64,000 nucleotides of DNA. Source: Microthrixaceae bacterium (GTDB lineage Bacteria; Actinomycetota; Acidimicrobiia; Acidimicrobiales; Microtrichaceae). Numbering within the stretch: the stretch's first letter is position 1; each line of letters begins with the position of its first letter. Of the stretch, positions 42,727 to 54,100 are shown in pieces. Under the pieces are notes generated by a model that saw nothing but the letters and a program-made list of their open reading frames with translations, had not been told where the DNA came from and did not search any database. The translations under genes and the position numbers were made by a program. Where the stretch lies: positions 62,001 to 126,000 of the forward strand of contig JACJWI010000004.1 in NCBI GenBank assembly GCA_020637215.1, written 5' to 3'.

Positions 42727-43179
42727 ATGCCCGGATCCGACCAGCCCTCCCGCAACGAACGTCGCGTCGGCTACGCACCCGGGGTGTATGACCTGTTCCA
42801 CGTCGGCCACCTCAACATGCTGCGCAACGCCACCCAGTTCTGCGACTACCTGATCGCCGGCGTGGTGACCGACGAGATGTCCCAGCGCACCAAGGGTGTC
42901 CGACCGGTGGTGCCCATCGACGAACGTCTGGCGATCGTCGGGGCCATCCGCTTCGTCGACGAGGCGGTCGCCGAGGACGTCCCCCACAAGCTCGAGATGT
43001 GGGAGCGACTGCACTTCGACGTGATCATCAAGGGCGACGACTGGAGGGGAACCGACAAGGGCGACAAGCTCGAATCGGACTTCGCGGCCCACGGCGTCGA
43101 CGTGGCCTACGTCCCCTACACGCAGCGGACGTCGAGCTCGATGCTGCGACGCATCCTGGAGCGCGAGCTCGATCTCTGA
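42727..43179 (+). CDS. Cytidylyltransferase-like protein (TagD/glycerol-3-phosphate type)
   Basis: The 150-residue nucleotidyltransferase has the HxGH signature in GVYDLFHVGHLNMLRNA, and VIIKGDDWRGTDKGD with the late RTSSSMLRRIL motif (RxSxS). This is the glycerol-3-phosphate or ethanolamine-phosphate cytidylyltransferase layout. It would supply CDP-activated headgroups, which fits the CDP-alcohol phosphotransferase and polysaccharide genes that follow. The enzyme's exact alcohol is uncertain. Confidence 0.85.
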   Translation: MPGSDQPSRNERRVGYAPGVYDLFHVGHLNMLRNATQFCDYLIAGVVTDEMSQRTKGVRPVVPIDERLAIVGAIRFVDEAVAEDVPHKLEMWERLHFDVIIKGDDWRGTDKGDKLESDFAAHGVDVAYVPYTQRTSSSMLRRILERELDL

Positions 43180-43392
43180 GCAGCCACCGACGCAGCCGCA
43201 CCCGACGGCTCCACATGACGATCCCGTCATGATCACAACCGTGTAATTAGAAGACGGATGTGGGTTGTCGCAACACGATCGCAATATTCACGCGTAGGAT
43301 CTCCTGGACGGGCGCTGAGCGGATCTTCCCTCAACCCGATCCGCACATGGGCCGATGTACCCGGTACGGCCGGCCCGAGGGAGAGCTCCACC

Positions 43393-45255
43393 GTGAAGCA
43401 CCGCATCCAGATCGCCGTGATCACCATCGGCGCCACCCTGTTGGCTGCCGCCTGTTCCGGGGCACCCGCCGGATCGGAGTCCGACGACAGCGGATCCGCC
43501 CTGGCCGACAGCTCGACCCGGCGGGCTGCCGCCACGGTGCCGGCACGACCGACGGTGCCACCGTCCGCACCTGCACTCGCACCCGCCACTGCGCACGGAT
43601 CCGGCACCACGCTCGGGTCGACCTCCTACCCGGTCCCCGCCTCGGCCATCGTCGTGTCGCCCGCCGGCGACGACGCCGCCAATGGGTCGGTCGCCGCTCC
43701 CCTGCGGACCCTGGGGAAGGCCATCGCCATCGCCCGCACCGGCGCCACCATCGTGGTGCGGGCCGGCACCTACCACGAGTCGGTGACCATCCCGTCGGGA
43801 CGGACCGTGACGATTCAGAACTGGCCCGGCGAGGTCGTGTGGTTCGACGGCAGCGACGCCGTGACCGGGTGGGTCGCCGACGGGTCCACATGGCGACGCG
43901 ACGGCTGGAACGTCTCGTTCGACCACTCCCCGACCTACACCCGCGGCGCCTCCGACAACTCGGCTGACCAGTGGCGCTTCGTGAACCCGCAGTTCCCGAT
44001 GGCCGCGCACCCCGACCAGGTGTGGGTCGACGGAGCTCCCCAGGCCCAGGTCGCCTCGGCGGTCGAGGTCGGCCCCGGTCGGTTCCACAAGGACGACGCC
44101 GGGTCGCGGCTGCGGATCGGGACCGACCCGTCCGGCCACGAGGTCCGCGCATCGACGCTGATCAGGGCGATGTCGATCCGGGCCACGGGCTCGACCGTGC
44201 GCGGCATCGGTTTCCGCCGCTACAGCCCCTCGGTCCCCGACATGGGCGCGATCACCGTCGAGGCACCCGGGGTGACCCTGGAGCACCTCGTCGTCTCCGA
44301 CATGGCCACCACCGGCGTCAGCGTCGTGTCCACCGGCGCGACCCTGCGCAACGTCGAGGTGGCCCGCTCCGGGATGCTCGGCATCCACGCCAACTACGCC
44401 GACGGCCTGAGGTTGCTCGGGGTCGTCTCGAGTGCCAACAACACCGAGCACTTCAACAGCGCACCGGTGTCAGGCGGGTTCAAGGTGACCAGGACGCGGG
44501 GCCTCACCGTCACCGGCTGCGTGTTCCGCGACAACCTCGGCCCGGGCCTGTGGACCGACCAGGCCGTCTACGACATCACCGTGACCGGTTGCGACATGAT
44601 CGCCAACAGCGGCCACGGGACGTCGCTGGAGCTGTCGGCCAAGGCGGTCTTCGCCGACAACCTCGTGTCGGGCAACGGCGGCAACGGCATCAAGATCAAC
44701 GACACGTCCGAGGTCGTGCTCGTCAACAACACCTTCGTCGGCAACAACCGGCCCGTGAACATCGTCCAGGACAGCCGGAGGGGCAACGACCCGTCCGTTC
44801 CGGGTCACGACCCCCGCCGCCCGTTCCCCGATCCGACCATGCCCTGGGTCAACGGACCGGTCCTGGTACAGGGCAACCTGATCGCGGCCCCCTCGGCCGG
44901 CAACTGCCTGCTGTGCGTGGAGGACTACTCCCGGACCTTCAGCGCCGAGCAGATGGCCATCACCTCACCCGGGAACGCCTACCACCGCGGCGCCGCCAAC
45001 TCGCCGACGTGGCTCGTCGTGTGGTCACGGGGGGCGACCAACCCCGCGGTCCTCAACGACCTCGGAGCGTTCCGGACCGCAACCGGACAGGAAGCGTCCG
45101 GTCAGATGGTGACGGGCGCCCCGATCGTCGATGCGGCCGGACGTCCGACGCCGTCGGGGCAGGCGCTCGATCCCTCCGCCCCGGAGTTGCCCGCCTCGGT
45201 CGCCGCGTTGATCGGTCGTCCGGCCGGAACCCGGCACTTCGGCGCCTTCCGCTGA
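43393..45255 (+). CDS. Right-handed beta-helix lipoprotein
   Basis: The 620-residue exported protein has a lipobox after a signal peptide (IGATLLAAACSG). A Ser/Thr/Pro linker precedes a right-handed parallel beta-helix (repeats such as GATLRNVEVARSGMLGIHAN and LTVTGCVFRDNLGPGLWTD, with Asn ladders). It resembles polysaccharide lyases or epimerases of the pectate-lyase superfold, and probably acts on envelope or exopolysaccharide chains. No catalytic residues could be assigned. The GTG at 43393 has GGGAGAG upstream. Confidence 0.8.
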   Translation: MKHRIQIAVITIGATLLAAACSGAPAGSESDDSGSALADSSTRRAAATVPARPTVPPSAPALAPATAHGSGTTLGSTSYPVPASAIVVSPAGDDAANGSVAAPLRTLGKAIAIARTGATIVVRAGTYHESVTIPSGRTVTIQNWPGEVVWFDGSDAVTGWVADGSTWRRDGWNVSFDHSPTYTRGASDNSADQWRFVNPQFPMAAHPDQVWVDGAPQAQVASAVEVGPGRFHKDDAGSRLRIGTDPSGHEVRASTLIRAMSIRATGSTVRGIGFRRYSPSVPDMGAITVEAPGVTLEHLVVSDMATTGVSVVSTGATLRNVEVARSGMLGIHANYADGLRLLGVVSSANNTEHFNSAPVSGGFKVTRTRGLTVTGCVFRDNLGPGLWTDQAVYDITVTGCDMIANSGHGTSLELSAKAVFADNLVSGNGGNGIKINDTSEVVLVNNTFVGNNRPVNIVQDSRRGNDPSVPGHDPRRPFPDPTMPWVNGPVLVQGNLIAAPSAGNCLLCVEDYSRTFSAEQMAITSPGNAYHRGAANSPTWLVVWSRGATNPAVLNDLGAFRTATGQEASGQMVTGAPIVDAAGRPTPSGQALDPSAPELPASVAALIGRPAGTRHFGAFR

Positions 45256-45292
45256 TCGCCGGAGCAACTCCCGCCGTCGAGCGCCCCTCGGG

Positions 45293-46600
45293 TCACCCGC
45301 CGGCCGAGACGGGAACGGACTCCACCTCGGCCGCCGCGATCGGGCGTCGGCCGTCGCGCCGGGCGACCACGTACCAGCCGATGCACATGAAGAGCCACGT
45401 GCTCGCCACGTTGGCCACCGAACCGATGCCCTCGTAGAAGATCGAGTCCACCAGCAGGAAGGTCATGACCCCGAGCAGCATCGCCCGGTCGAGCTGCAGG
45501 TCCCTCGGTCCGTTGCGGGGCAGGTGACGGATCCCGAGGAGCAGGCTGATCAGCAGAGCGGCCCAGACCAGCAGACCCACCGCACCGAGCTCGACCAGCA
45601 CGTTGATGGCGCCGTTGTGACCGCCGCCGAGTCCGGTCGCCTCGTAGAAGATCCCCCTGGACGCGGTGATCCCGTTGCCGAACAACGGCTTCTTCTCGAT
45701 GGACTCGAACGCCACGCTCCACAGCTCGGTCCGGTGGCTCAGCGTCGTGAGCTGCGCCGACGTGTCCCCTCGTTCGAAGTACGTCGTCACCTTGTCGCTC
45801 GCCATGATCGCCACCCCGGCGACCAGGACGAGCCCCACCAGGCCGACCTCGACAACGGCGCGCCCGCGACGGGTCGTGACCAGCACGACCGCGGCGCCGC
45901 AGATCCCGCCGAGGATGGCCCCCCGGGTGTGACCCGCCAGTCCTCCACCGGCGACGACCGCCAGGATCCCCCAGTAGAGCAACGGCGGCCAACGGGGTCC
46001 GGGCCGGTCGGAGCGTCCGCCGACGACGTAGCCGACGGCGACGACCGCGGCCAGGCACATCATGGCACCCGACACCGTCGGGTGGACCGCCAGCCAGGTG
46101 AACCGTCCGGCCTGGCTCGCCTTCAACGGTGGGCTCGGGCGGACCAGTCCGTAGCCCACCCCGGCCAGGATCAGGAGCAGGTACAGGTGGGCGAAGCGGT
46201 GGAAGTGCGATCGGTCGCCGTCCATCGCCGCGATGACCACCACCGCGAGCAGGATCGTGGCCTGCACGCAGCGCACCACGCCGTACTGGAGGTACGGCGT
46301 GTACATGAGCGACAGCACGGCCAAGCCCACGAAGCAGGCGGCCAGGTACAGCGGCGCCGGGATCCGACGGACTCTCGGCACCCGGAAGCGGTCGAGGAGC
46401 AGGTAGCCGGCGACCAGGCCGTACAGCAGCATCTCCACCATGATCGCGGCGTCGATGCCACCGCCGAGCGCCTGGCCGGGGGGGCGAACGCGGTACTTGA
46501 AGTCACTGCCGACGATGAACGCCACCCCCGCGACCGCGAGCCACCAGTCGTCGACCAGACCGAGGAAGCGGCCGGAGAGAGTGCGCTGCGAGCGTGCCAC
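45293..46600 (-). CDS. Wzy/O-antigen-ligase-like membrane protein
   Basis: The 435-residue protein has about ten transmembrane helices and the family hallmark SHRTELWSVAFESIEKKPLF then GNGI, followed by HNGAINVLVELGAVGLLVWA (the His-containing periplasmic loop and following helix). It belongs to the O-antigen ligase/polymerase superfamily. It would join or transfer polysaccharide chains at the outer face of the membrane. It is next to the flippase, in one minus-strand run. Confidence 0.8.
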   Translation of the reverse strand: MARSQRTLSGRFLGLVDDWWLAVAGVAFIVGSDFKYRVRPPGQALGGGIDAAIMVEMLLYGLVAGYLLLDRFRVPRVRRIPAPLYLAACFVGLAVLSLMYTPYLQYGVVRCVQATILLAVVVIAAMDGDRSHFHRFAHLYLLLILAGVGYGLVRPSPPLKASQAGRFTWLAVHPTVSGAMMCLAAVVAVGYVVGGRSDRPGPRWPPLLYWGILAVVAGGGLAGHTRGAILGGICGAAVVLVTTRRGRAVVEVGLVGLVLVAGVAIMASDKVTTYFERGDTSAQLTTLSHRTELWSVAFESIEKKPLFGNGITASRGIFYEATGLGGGHNGAINVLVELGAVGLLVWAALLISLLLGIRHLPRNGPRDLQLDRAMLLGVMTFLLVDSIFYEGIGSVANVASTWLFMCIGWYVVARRDGRRPIAAAEVESVPVSAGG

Positions 46601-46629
46601 CGTCCCAGGTTAGGTGAACCGACCGGGCC

Positions 46630-48048
46630 TCAGTCCGCTGTGGAGCGCGGTCCGCCCGGAGCAGCCGACCGGACGGCACCCTGGGCCCGCCTTGCGTTCC
46701 GGCGCCGCTCCCGTCGAGCGGCCGCCCGCTCCTCCTCCCGCGCCGTGGGCACGAGGATCATCTGACGAGCGACCACACCCATCGCGAGCGAGCCGAGCGC
46801 CAGGGCATACGGGACGTAGGACACGTCCACGTGCAGCGCCCGCAGCAGCAGGAACAAGGACGTGAGCGAAACGATCGCCTCGACCACACGCAGACCCATC
46901 ATCGCGGCGTGCCGTCCCCGGACCGCCGCCAGGCTCCCGTACGGCATCAGCACCGCGCTCGCCGCCGCGTAGACCGACCACCCGAACACCGCGATCGGAT
47001 CCAGTTCGAACTTGCCGTTGGTGATCACGTCGCCGACCGCGGGCAACAGCGCCACCGACACCGCTCCGAGCACGAGGGAGAGCCCGACCAACATCCCGGT
47101 TCCACGGTCGGCCAGGGGGATCAGCTCTCGCAGCGTGCTGCGCCGACGCGCCGCGTACGAGGCGAACAGGAAGCTCCCGACGCCGTTGACGATCAACATG
47201 GCAGGCGCAGCGAAGACCCTCGCGGCTTCGAGCTCACCGAACAGGGTGGTGCCGACGGCCACGATCACGATCGTGCGCACTGCGGCCATCATGGCGGGCC
47301 GCACGGCCTGCTGTGCCGCCCGCCAGCGCCCGTAGCGGACGACCTCACGCCACCGGCTGGCCCGCATCGTCGCCCACCACCGCTCGGCCCTGGGCAGCAG
47401 GACGACTCCGACCAGCAAGCCGCACAGCTGGGCCACCACCAACGACGACAGCAGGTCCCGCATGACCAACTGCCCGTCGAGCACCTTGAACAGACCCAGC
47501 CAGAACGCGGTGACCACCAGGCACGTCGTGTCGACCGCCACGACGAACCAGAACCTCAGCGACGCCATCAACATGCGGCGGATCAGCTCCTCCAGCACGA
47601 AGATCGTGGCCGCAAGACCGAACAGCGGAGCCAGGTCCCAGCTGATCAGACCGGTCGCTCCCGACAGCACGCACGCGACGGTCCCACCGACGACGGCGAT
47701 GGTGAGCGCCACCGCCTGCAGCCCACCACGGACCGAGGCGTCGTGGCGATCCAGGACCGTGAGCGAGTCGCCGACCATGCCGGTGGTCACCGCTGTCGAC
47801 AGGATCACACAGCTGTAGAGCAGGGCGAACACGCCCAGGCCGGCGGCGCTGAGCTCGCGGACCGCGATGATCTGCAGCAGGAAGCTGGTCATCGACTGGA
47901 CGACCTCGGCCGACACCGCCGCCGCGACCTTCTGGACCTTGGCGACGATGCGGCCCAGGCGTCCCGATCCACCAGCCGCGGCATCAGCAGCGGCGGCATC
48001 GGTCCGTCGGGACCGGGACTGCTCCTGTCCGATGTGCGAAGTCGTCAT
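46630..48048 (-). CDS. Polysaccharide flippase-like membrane protein (Wzx/MOP type)
   Basis: The 472-residue protein has about twelve hydrophobic helices (for example MTSFLLQIIAVRELSAAGLG near the N-terminus and ALGSLAMGVVARQMILVPT near the end) and a basic C-terminal tail. The arrangement fits the MOP superfamily of lipid-linked saccharide exporters. There are 29 bases between its stop and the start of the Wzy-like gene. Together with it this implies Wzy-type polymer assembly. Confidence 0.75.
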   Translation of the reverse strand: MTTSHIGQEQSRSRRTDAAAADAAAGGSGRLGRIVAKVQKVAAAVSAEVVQSMTSFLLQIIAVRELSAAGLGVFALLYSCVILSTAVTTGMVGDSLTVLDRHDASVRGGLQAVALTIAVVGGTVACVLSGATGLISWDLAPLFGLAATIFVLEELIRRMLMASLRFWFVVAVDTTCLVVTAFWLGLFKVLDGQLVMRDLLSSLVVAQLCGLLVGVVLLPRAERWWATMRASRWREVVRYGRWRAAQQAVRPAMMAAVRTIVIVAVGTTLFGELEAARVFAAPAMLIVNGVGSFLFASYAARRRSTLRELIPLADRGTGMLVGLSLVLGAVSVALLPAVGDVITNGKFELDPIAVFGWSVYAAASAVLMPYGSLAAVRGRHAAMMGLRVVEAIVSLTSLFLLLRALHVDVSYVPYALALGSLAMGVVARQMILVPTAREEERAAARRERRRNARRAQGAVRSAAPGGPRSTAD

Positions 48049-48120
48049 CCTGAGTGGGGTGTCCGGCGTGGTGGGCGGTCGAGGTCAGGTGGAGCGGGGT
48101 TGACCGTACCGAACGTCGTG

Positions 48121-48154
48121 GGGCCGTCGGGAACCGGAGGCTCCCGACGGACCC
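48121..48154 (-). terminator. Hairpin downstream of the 2063-residue surface protein
   Basis: The inverted repeat CCGTCGGGA (48124-48132) and TCCCGACGG (48142-48150), with extra GGG/CCC pairs outside, lies 28 bases past the stop at 48182 on the minus strand. No U-tract is evident. Confidence 0.6.
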
Positions 48155-48181
48155 ATCGACGACGGGCGGAGGACGACGACC

Positions 48182-51100
48182 TCAGCCGAGCGGACCGGCG
48201 ACGAGGTCGTCCACCGTGAGGGTCATCGGCGCGTTGGTCGCCGATCCGGAGAGATACGACCAGATTCCCACGCCACCGGCGGACTGCAGAGCGGTGGTCT
48301 GATCCGCCCCCGAGAGCGCCCAGCCGGAGGGCTCGGCCGTGCCGTCCTTCCAGACCTTGGCCGCGAGGTTGGTGGTGCCGGTGCCGCTCACCTGGAACCG
48401 GACGTGGAGGACCTCCCCGGCGTTCCAGGTCAACCCCGGGACGGCCGCAACGCTCTGGAGAGCGGTCTCGGTGCCGTTCACCACCCGGACCAGCTGGACC
48501 ATCACCGCTCCGCTGGACTGCACCCGCAGCTTGACCCGGTAGTCGTTGGAACCGTCGACACGGCGGCCGACGAGGGCCATGTAGGTTCCGCCGCCGGTCT
48601 GGGCCTTGTCGAGGCTGAGCGAAGCCCGGACGTCGGACGCGGTCTGGGTCACCGAGTTGAGGCTGGCGTAGCGACCTGCTCCGGCGTTCATGGTGATGCG
48701 ACCGGCACCGCCGGACACCGAGTAGGCCGACGCCGTGCTCGTCGTGGACCAGGCACCGCCGATCTCGGCACTGCCCCATCCGTTGGTCGTGTCGCGGCCG
48801 AAGCTGTCCTCGACGAAGTTGGTCGGGGCGGGCCCGCTCGTCACCACGACCGTGGAGCTACTGGTTCCGGTGGCGCCGTCGTCGTCGGTCACCGTCAAGG
48901 TGATCGTGTAGGTGCCCGCGACCGCGTAGGTGTGCGTGGCGGTCACCCCGGATCCGTTCGGGGTCCCGTCACCCCAGTTCCATGAGTACGACTCGACCGT
49001 TCCGTCACCGTCGGAGGACCCGGAGCCGTCGACGGCCACGTCGAGACCCGTGACCGACGACGTGAGCGCGGCCGACGGCGCCGCGTTGGTCGGAGGCGGC
49101 GTCCCGCCCCCGACCGGCCCGGCGACGACGTCGTCGACCAGCATCGTGACGGGACCGTTGGTCGCGGAACCCGACAGGTAGTCCCAGATCCCGACCGAAC
49201 CGTTCGCCTGCAACGAGGCGCTGGCATCGGTCGCCTGCAGCTGCCAGGCCGTCGGTTCGGCCGTCCCGTCCTTCCAGACCTTGGCGGCCAGGTTGGTCGG
49301 ATTGGTGCCGGTGACCTGGAGTCGAACCCGGACGAACTCGCCGGCGTTCACGGTGAGCCCGGGCACCGTCGCCAGGTTCTGAACGACGGTCTCGGTCCCG
49401 TTGACGATCCGCACGAGCTGGGCCGTGACCGACCCGTTGGACTGGAAGCGCAGCTTGAGCCGGTAGTCGTTGGTGGAGTTCACCCGACGTCCGATGATGC
49501 CGACGTAGGAGCCACCTCCGGTCTGGGTCTTGTCGAAGCCCAGTCGGGCTCGGAGATCGGTGTCGGTCGCGGCGACCGAGCCGAGGGTGATGGTGCGGCT
49601 CGCCCCGGCGGTCGTCGAGACCCGGCCGAGGCCGCCGGACACCGAGTAGCTGGCGGCCGAGCCAGTGGTGGTCCAGGCACCGCCGACGTCCGCTGTCCCC
49701 AGCGCGTTGCTGACCGTGCGGCTGAAGGTGTCGGACGCGTAGTTGGACACCACCGGAGCGGTCACGGTCACCGTTCGACTGGTCGTGTCGGTCGCACCGT
49801 CGTCGTCGGTGACGGTCAGCGTCACCGTGTAGGTGCCGGCACCGGCGTACGTGTGGGTCGCGGCAGAGCCCGCTCCGGCTGCGGTGTTGTCACCCCAGAC
49901 CCACGACCAGCTCACGATGGAACCGTCGGGGTCGGTCGACGTCGATGCGTCCACCGACAGGGTCAGATCGTCGGCCGAGGCGGTGAACGACGCGGTGGGT
50001 GCGACGTTCGCCGGAGGCGCCGAGACGGTCACCTGGCCGGTGACGGTCCCGATGGCACCGTCGTCGTCGGTGACGGTGAGGGTCACCGTGTAGGTGCCGG
50101 CACCGGCGTAGACGTGCGAGGCGGTGGCCCCGGAACCCGGAGCAGTGCCGTCACCCCAGTTCCACGACCAGCTCACGATGGAACCGTCGGGGTCGCTCGA
50201 CCCGCGCCCATCCACGTCCGCGGTCAGGAAGCTGGTGTTCGACGAGAACGACGCCGTCGGACTGACGTTGGCCGGCGGCGGGTCGGTCACGGTCACCGGC
50301 CATGTCACCGAGGCGGTGGCCCCGGCATCGTCGGTCACGGTCAGCGTCACGCCGTAGGTGCCCGCCGCCGCATAGGTGTAGGTGGGCGCGACGCTCGTCG
50401 AGGTCCCGCTGCCGTCACCGAAGGTCCACGCGTAGCTGAGCGGCCGACCTTCGGGGTCCGACGACAGCGAGGCGTCGAAGTTGGCGGTCAGGTCGGTGTG
50501 ACCGAAGGTGAACGACGCGGTCGGAGCGAGGTTGGGGGGATCGGTCACGGTGACCTCATGGGTCACTGTGTCCTGGCCGCCGCGGTCGTCGACGACGGTC
50601 AAGGTCACGTCGTAGGTGCCCGCCGCCAGGTAGGTGTGCGCCGTCGTGGCGCCGTTGCCCTGGGTTCCGTCACCGAAGTCCCAGGCGTGGGACACGATCG
50701 TTCCGTCCGGGTCGCTCGACGCCGAGGCATCGAACGTCGCGGTGAGATCGACGTGGCCCGAGCTGAACGCTGCGGTCGGCAGGACGTTGGGCGGCAGCGT
50801 GGCGGTGACGGGCAGTGTCACGGTTCCGACACCGCCACGGTCGTCGGTAACCGTCAGCGTCACGTTGTAGGTCCCCGCTCCCGCGTAGGTGTGGGTGGGG
50901 GCGATCCCCTCCACCGTCGGCGTTCCGTCACCGAAGTCCCATGCGTAGGCGACGACGTTGCCGTCCGGATCGTTGGAAATGCTGGCGTCGAAGTCGACGT
51001 CGAGGTGGTCGACCACCGCGCTGAACGCGGCCGTCGGGGTCACGTTCGGTGCCAGGACGGTCACCTGCGCCGTCGATGTGGCGCTTCCGCCACGGTCGTC

Positions 51101-54100
51101 GGTGACGGTGAGGGTCACGTTGTACGTCCCGGCCGCGCCGTAGGTGTGGGCCGAGTTCATGCCGCTACCGGTGGCTCCGTCGCCGAAGTTCCAGTCGTAG
51201 GAGACGATCGTGCCGTCCGGGTCGGTCGAGCCGGAGGCGTCGAAGGTGGCGGCCAGGTCGGCCGCTCCGGCGGTGAACGACGCCGTCGGGTTGACGTTCG
51301 GGGCCAGGCCCCCGGCTGCGGTCCAGTGCGACAGGACCGTCGCCGGCGACAGCACCGAGCTGTACACGGCGGCCTCGTCGATCAGACCGCGGTAGTGGCG
51401 GTCACCGGACCAGATGTTGTCGGCCCCCAGCCGCCAGTAGCCGGAGTAGTTCTGCTGGGCCGACGCCGTGCCGGTGGCGACCGCGACGCCGTCGACGTAC
51501 ATCTTCTGCTCACCGGGCTGCTGGGTCACCACGACGTGGTGCCACTGGCCGTCGTTGACCGCTTGGGGCGAGTCGATGGTGGCCGCGGAACCGATCCACA
51601 CGCCGTAGCGCAGACGGCCGTCGGCCAGCAGGTAGAGGTGGCGGTCGTAGTTGGAGCTGGTCTGACCGGTCGAGTCGCCGAAGCCGATGATCCGGCCGCC
51701 GTTGGCGTCGGTGGTGCGGATCCACGTCTCGAGCGAGAAGGTGGTCGGGTTGGTGTACTGCTGGGTGCCGACCACGCGGTCGTTGTTGCTGTCGAAGTCG
51801 ACCGAGGTGCCACTCGGATCGGCCGGCGAGGCCGCCCCGCCCCACACGGTGCCGCTCGTGGTGGCGCCCGGGTCCAGGGTCATGCGGTTGACCGCGCTCG
51901 AGCCGCTCGTCTCGTTGAGTCGCAGGTAGAGATCGGCGTTGGCGTTCCACACCGCGGCGCCGTACGCATCGGCGGGCACGGTGGGCCAGCCCGGGGTCCG
52001 ACCGCTGGCCAGGAAGTGGGCCCGGATCTGCTCCTGGGTGAGCTCGCCGCCGTAGATGGAGACGTCGTCGATGGTGCCGTTGAAGTTGGCCGACGAGGGT
52101 TGCGACGGCCAACCACCGAGGGCGTCACCACCGATGCGCCAGTAGCCGGCGAACGCCTCCGCACTGGTGGCGGACGCGTCGGCCCCGACCAGCTTGCCGT
52201 CGACGTAGAGCTTGATGCCGGCCGGGCCGAGCTGGCCGACGGCCTGGTGCCACTGGCCGTCGTTGTAGGCGGCCGATGACGCCACGGTTCGGGTGCTGCC
52301 GTCGTACACGCCGAAGCGCAGCTGACCGCTGTTGGTCATGTAGATGTGACGGTCGTAGCTGGTGCTCGATCCGGTCGACGACTTGCCGAACCCGACGATC
52401 TTGCCGCCCGACGAGGTCGTCGTCTTGAACCACGCCTCGACGGTGAACTGCTGAGGTCCGTTGACCGCTGTCCCATTGGTCGAGGCCGGAGCGGTGCCGC
52501 CGGCGAAGGTGGTCGACGTGTCGGAGTCGCCGATCAGGGCACCGACCACGCCACGGGTGGTGTTCGAGTTGAGGGTCAGGTCGTCAGCGCCGACCTGGTC
52601 GTAGCCGATCGTGCCGGCGGCCTCCCCGAGGCGCCAGTACTTGGCGGGCGAGTCGGCGATGACGGCGTCGCGGTACGGACTCGGCGTCGGGGTGCCCGCC
52701 GGGACGGTCCCGGTGACCGCCGGGCTGACGAATCCGTTCCCGAAGGCGTCGCGCACCCGGACCCGGTAGGTCTCGGTCGACCCGGGGGCGGCGGAGGCGT
52801 CGACGGCCGCGAGCATCGGGCGGTACCACCAGTTGGACGGTGAGTAGGTCCGGGTGGCCACCACCGTCGAGGTGTTGACAGTGGCCCCCCGGAGCACCTC
52901 GTAGGTCAGCTGGGCGTTGTCGCGATCCCAGACCCCCTGCCAGGAGATCCGCAGCGAACCGGCAGAAATCGGGACCAGCGTCGGCGTGAACTCCGGGTAG
53001 CCCTGGAGGAGGTCCTTGTTCGGAGCGATCGACTTGACGGCGAATCGGGCCAGGCCCTGCTGGTTCGCCCCGTTCACGCGGGGGAACTCGCCGCCCATGA
53101 CCACGTACTGGCTGTTGCCCTCGACGGTCCAGGCCGCCTGGGCCTGGCCGGTGAACGTGCCGATGGCCATCGTGGGCAGCCAGTGCAACTGCCGGGCGCG
53201 GGGCCGACCGTTGAACTTGCCGCCGACGTTCACCGCGCCGGAAGGGTCGGGGTAGATCGTCTCGGCCTGGGCCCGCTGGAACGTCCACGGGCTGGTCTGG
53301 GGATGGCCGCCCACCGGCGCGCAGTCGTGGGCGTGGCTGACGTTGTAGAGGACGTTGCCGATCGGGGCGGTGTCGTAGTGGTCCCCTCGGCAGCCGCTGA
53401 CCCACATCAACTCACCGGTGGTGGCGTCGGCCGCGAAGGTCGACTCCAGGTTCCCACCGGTGGTCGGGTCGTTGTTGACCAGGTAGGTGAAGCCGGTCCC
53501 GAAGACCTGGTCGTCGTTGGTGGACAGGCTCCAGATCGCGGCGTCCGCACCCCAGTTCTGGATGATCTGGTTGGCCGGGAACGGGACGAGTGCCCCGGTT
53601 GTGGGATCGAGGGCGGCCAGGCCGCGGGTCGGAACACCGTTCATGTCGTCGAAGTGACCACCGACCACCACCTTGCCCTTGTTGGCCGGGACGACCACCG
53701 CCCGGACCTCGAGGTTGGCCACGGGTGCCCACTCGCGGAGTGCACCGGAGGCGGCGTCGACGGCCGCCAGCCGGGAACGGCCCTGGTTGCCGACGACGGT
53801 GAACGCCCCACCGACGTAGAGGGTGTCGCCGGAGAGGGCGAGGCTGTTGACGTGGGCGTTGACGTTGGGGTTGAAGGGCCTGAGCACGCCGGTGGTGGCG
53901 TCCAGGGCGGCCACCCGGTTGCGGGTCGTGCCGTTGACCTGGGTGAAGTCACCGGCGACGTAGATCGTGTTGCCGTCGGCCGAAGCCTCGAGGGTCCGCC
54001 CCTGGGCGTTGAGCGTCGGCGCCCACGAGGTGATCAGGTTCCCGGTGGTGATGTCGTAGGCCAGGATGTTGGACCGCGGCGTCTCGTTCGTTCCCGCTGC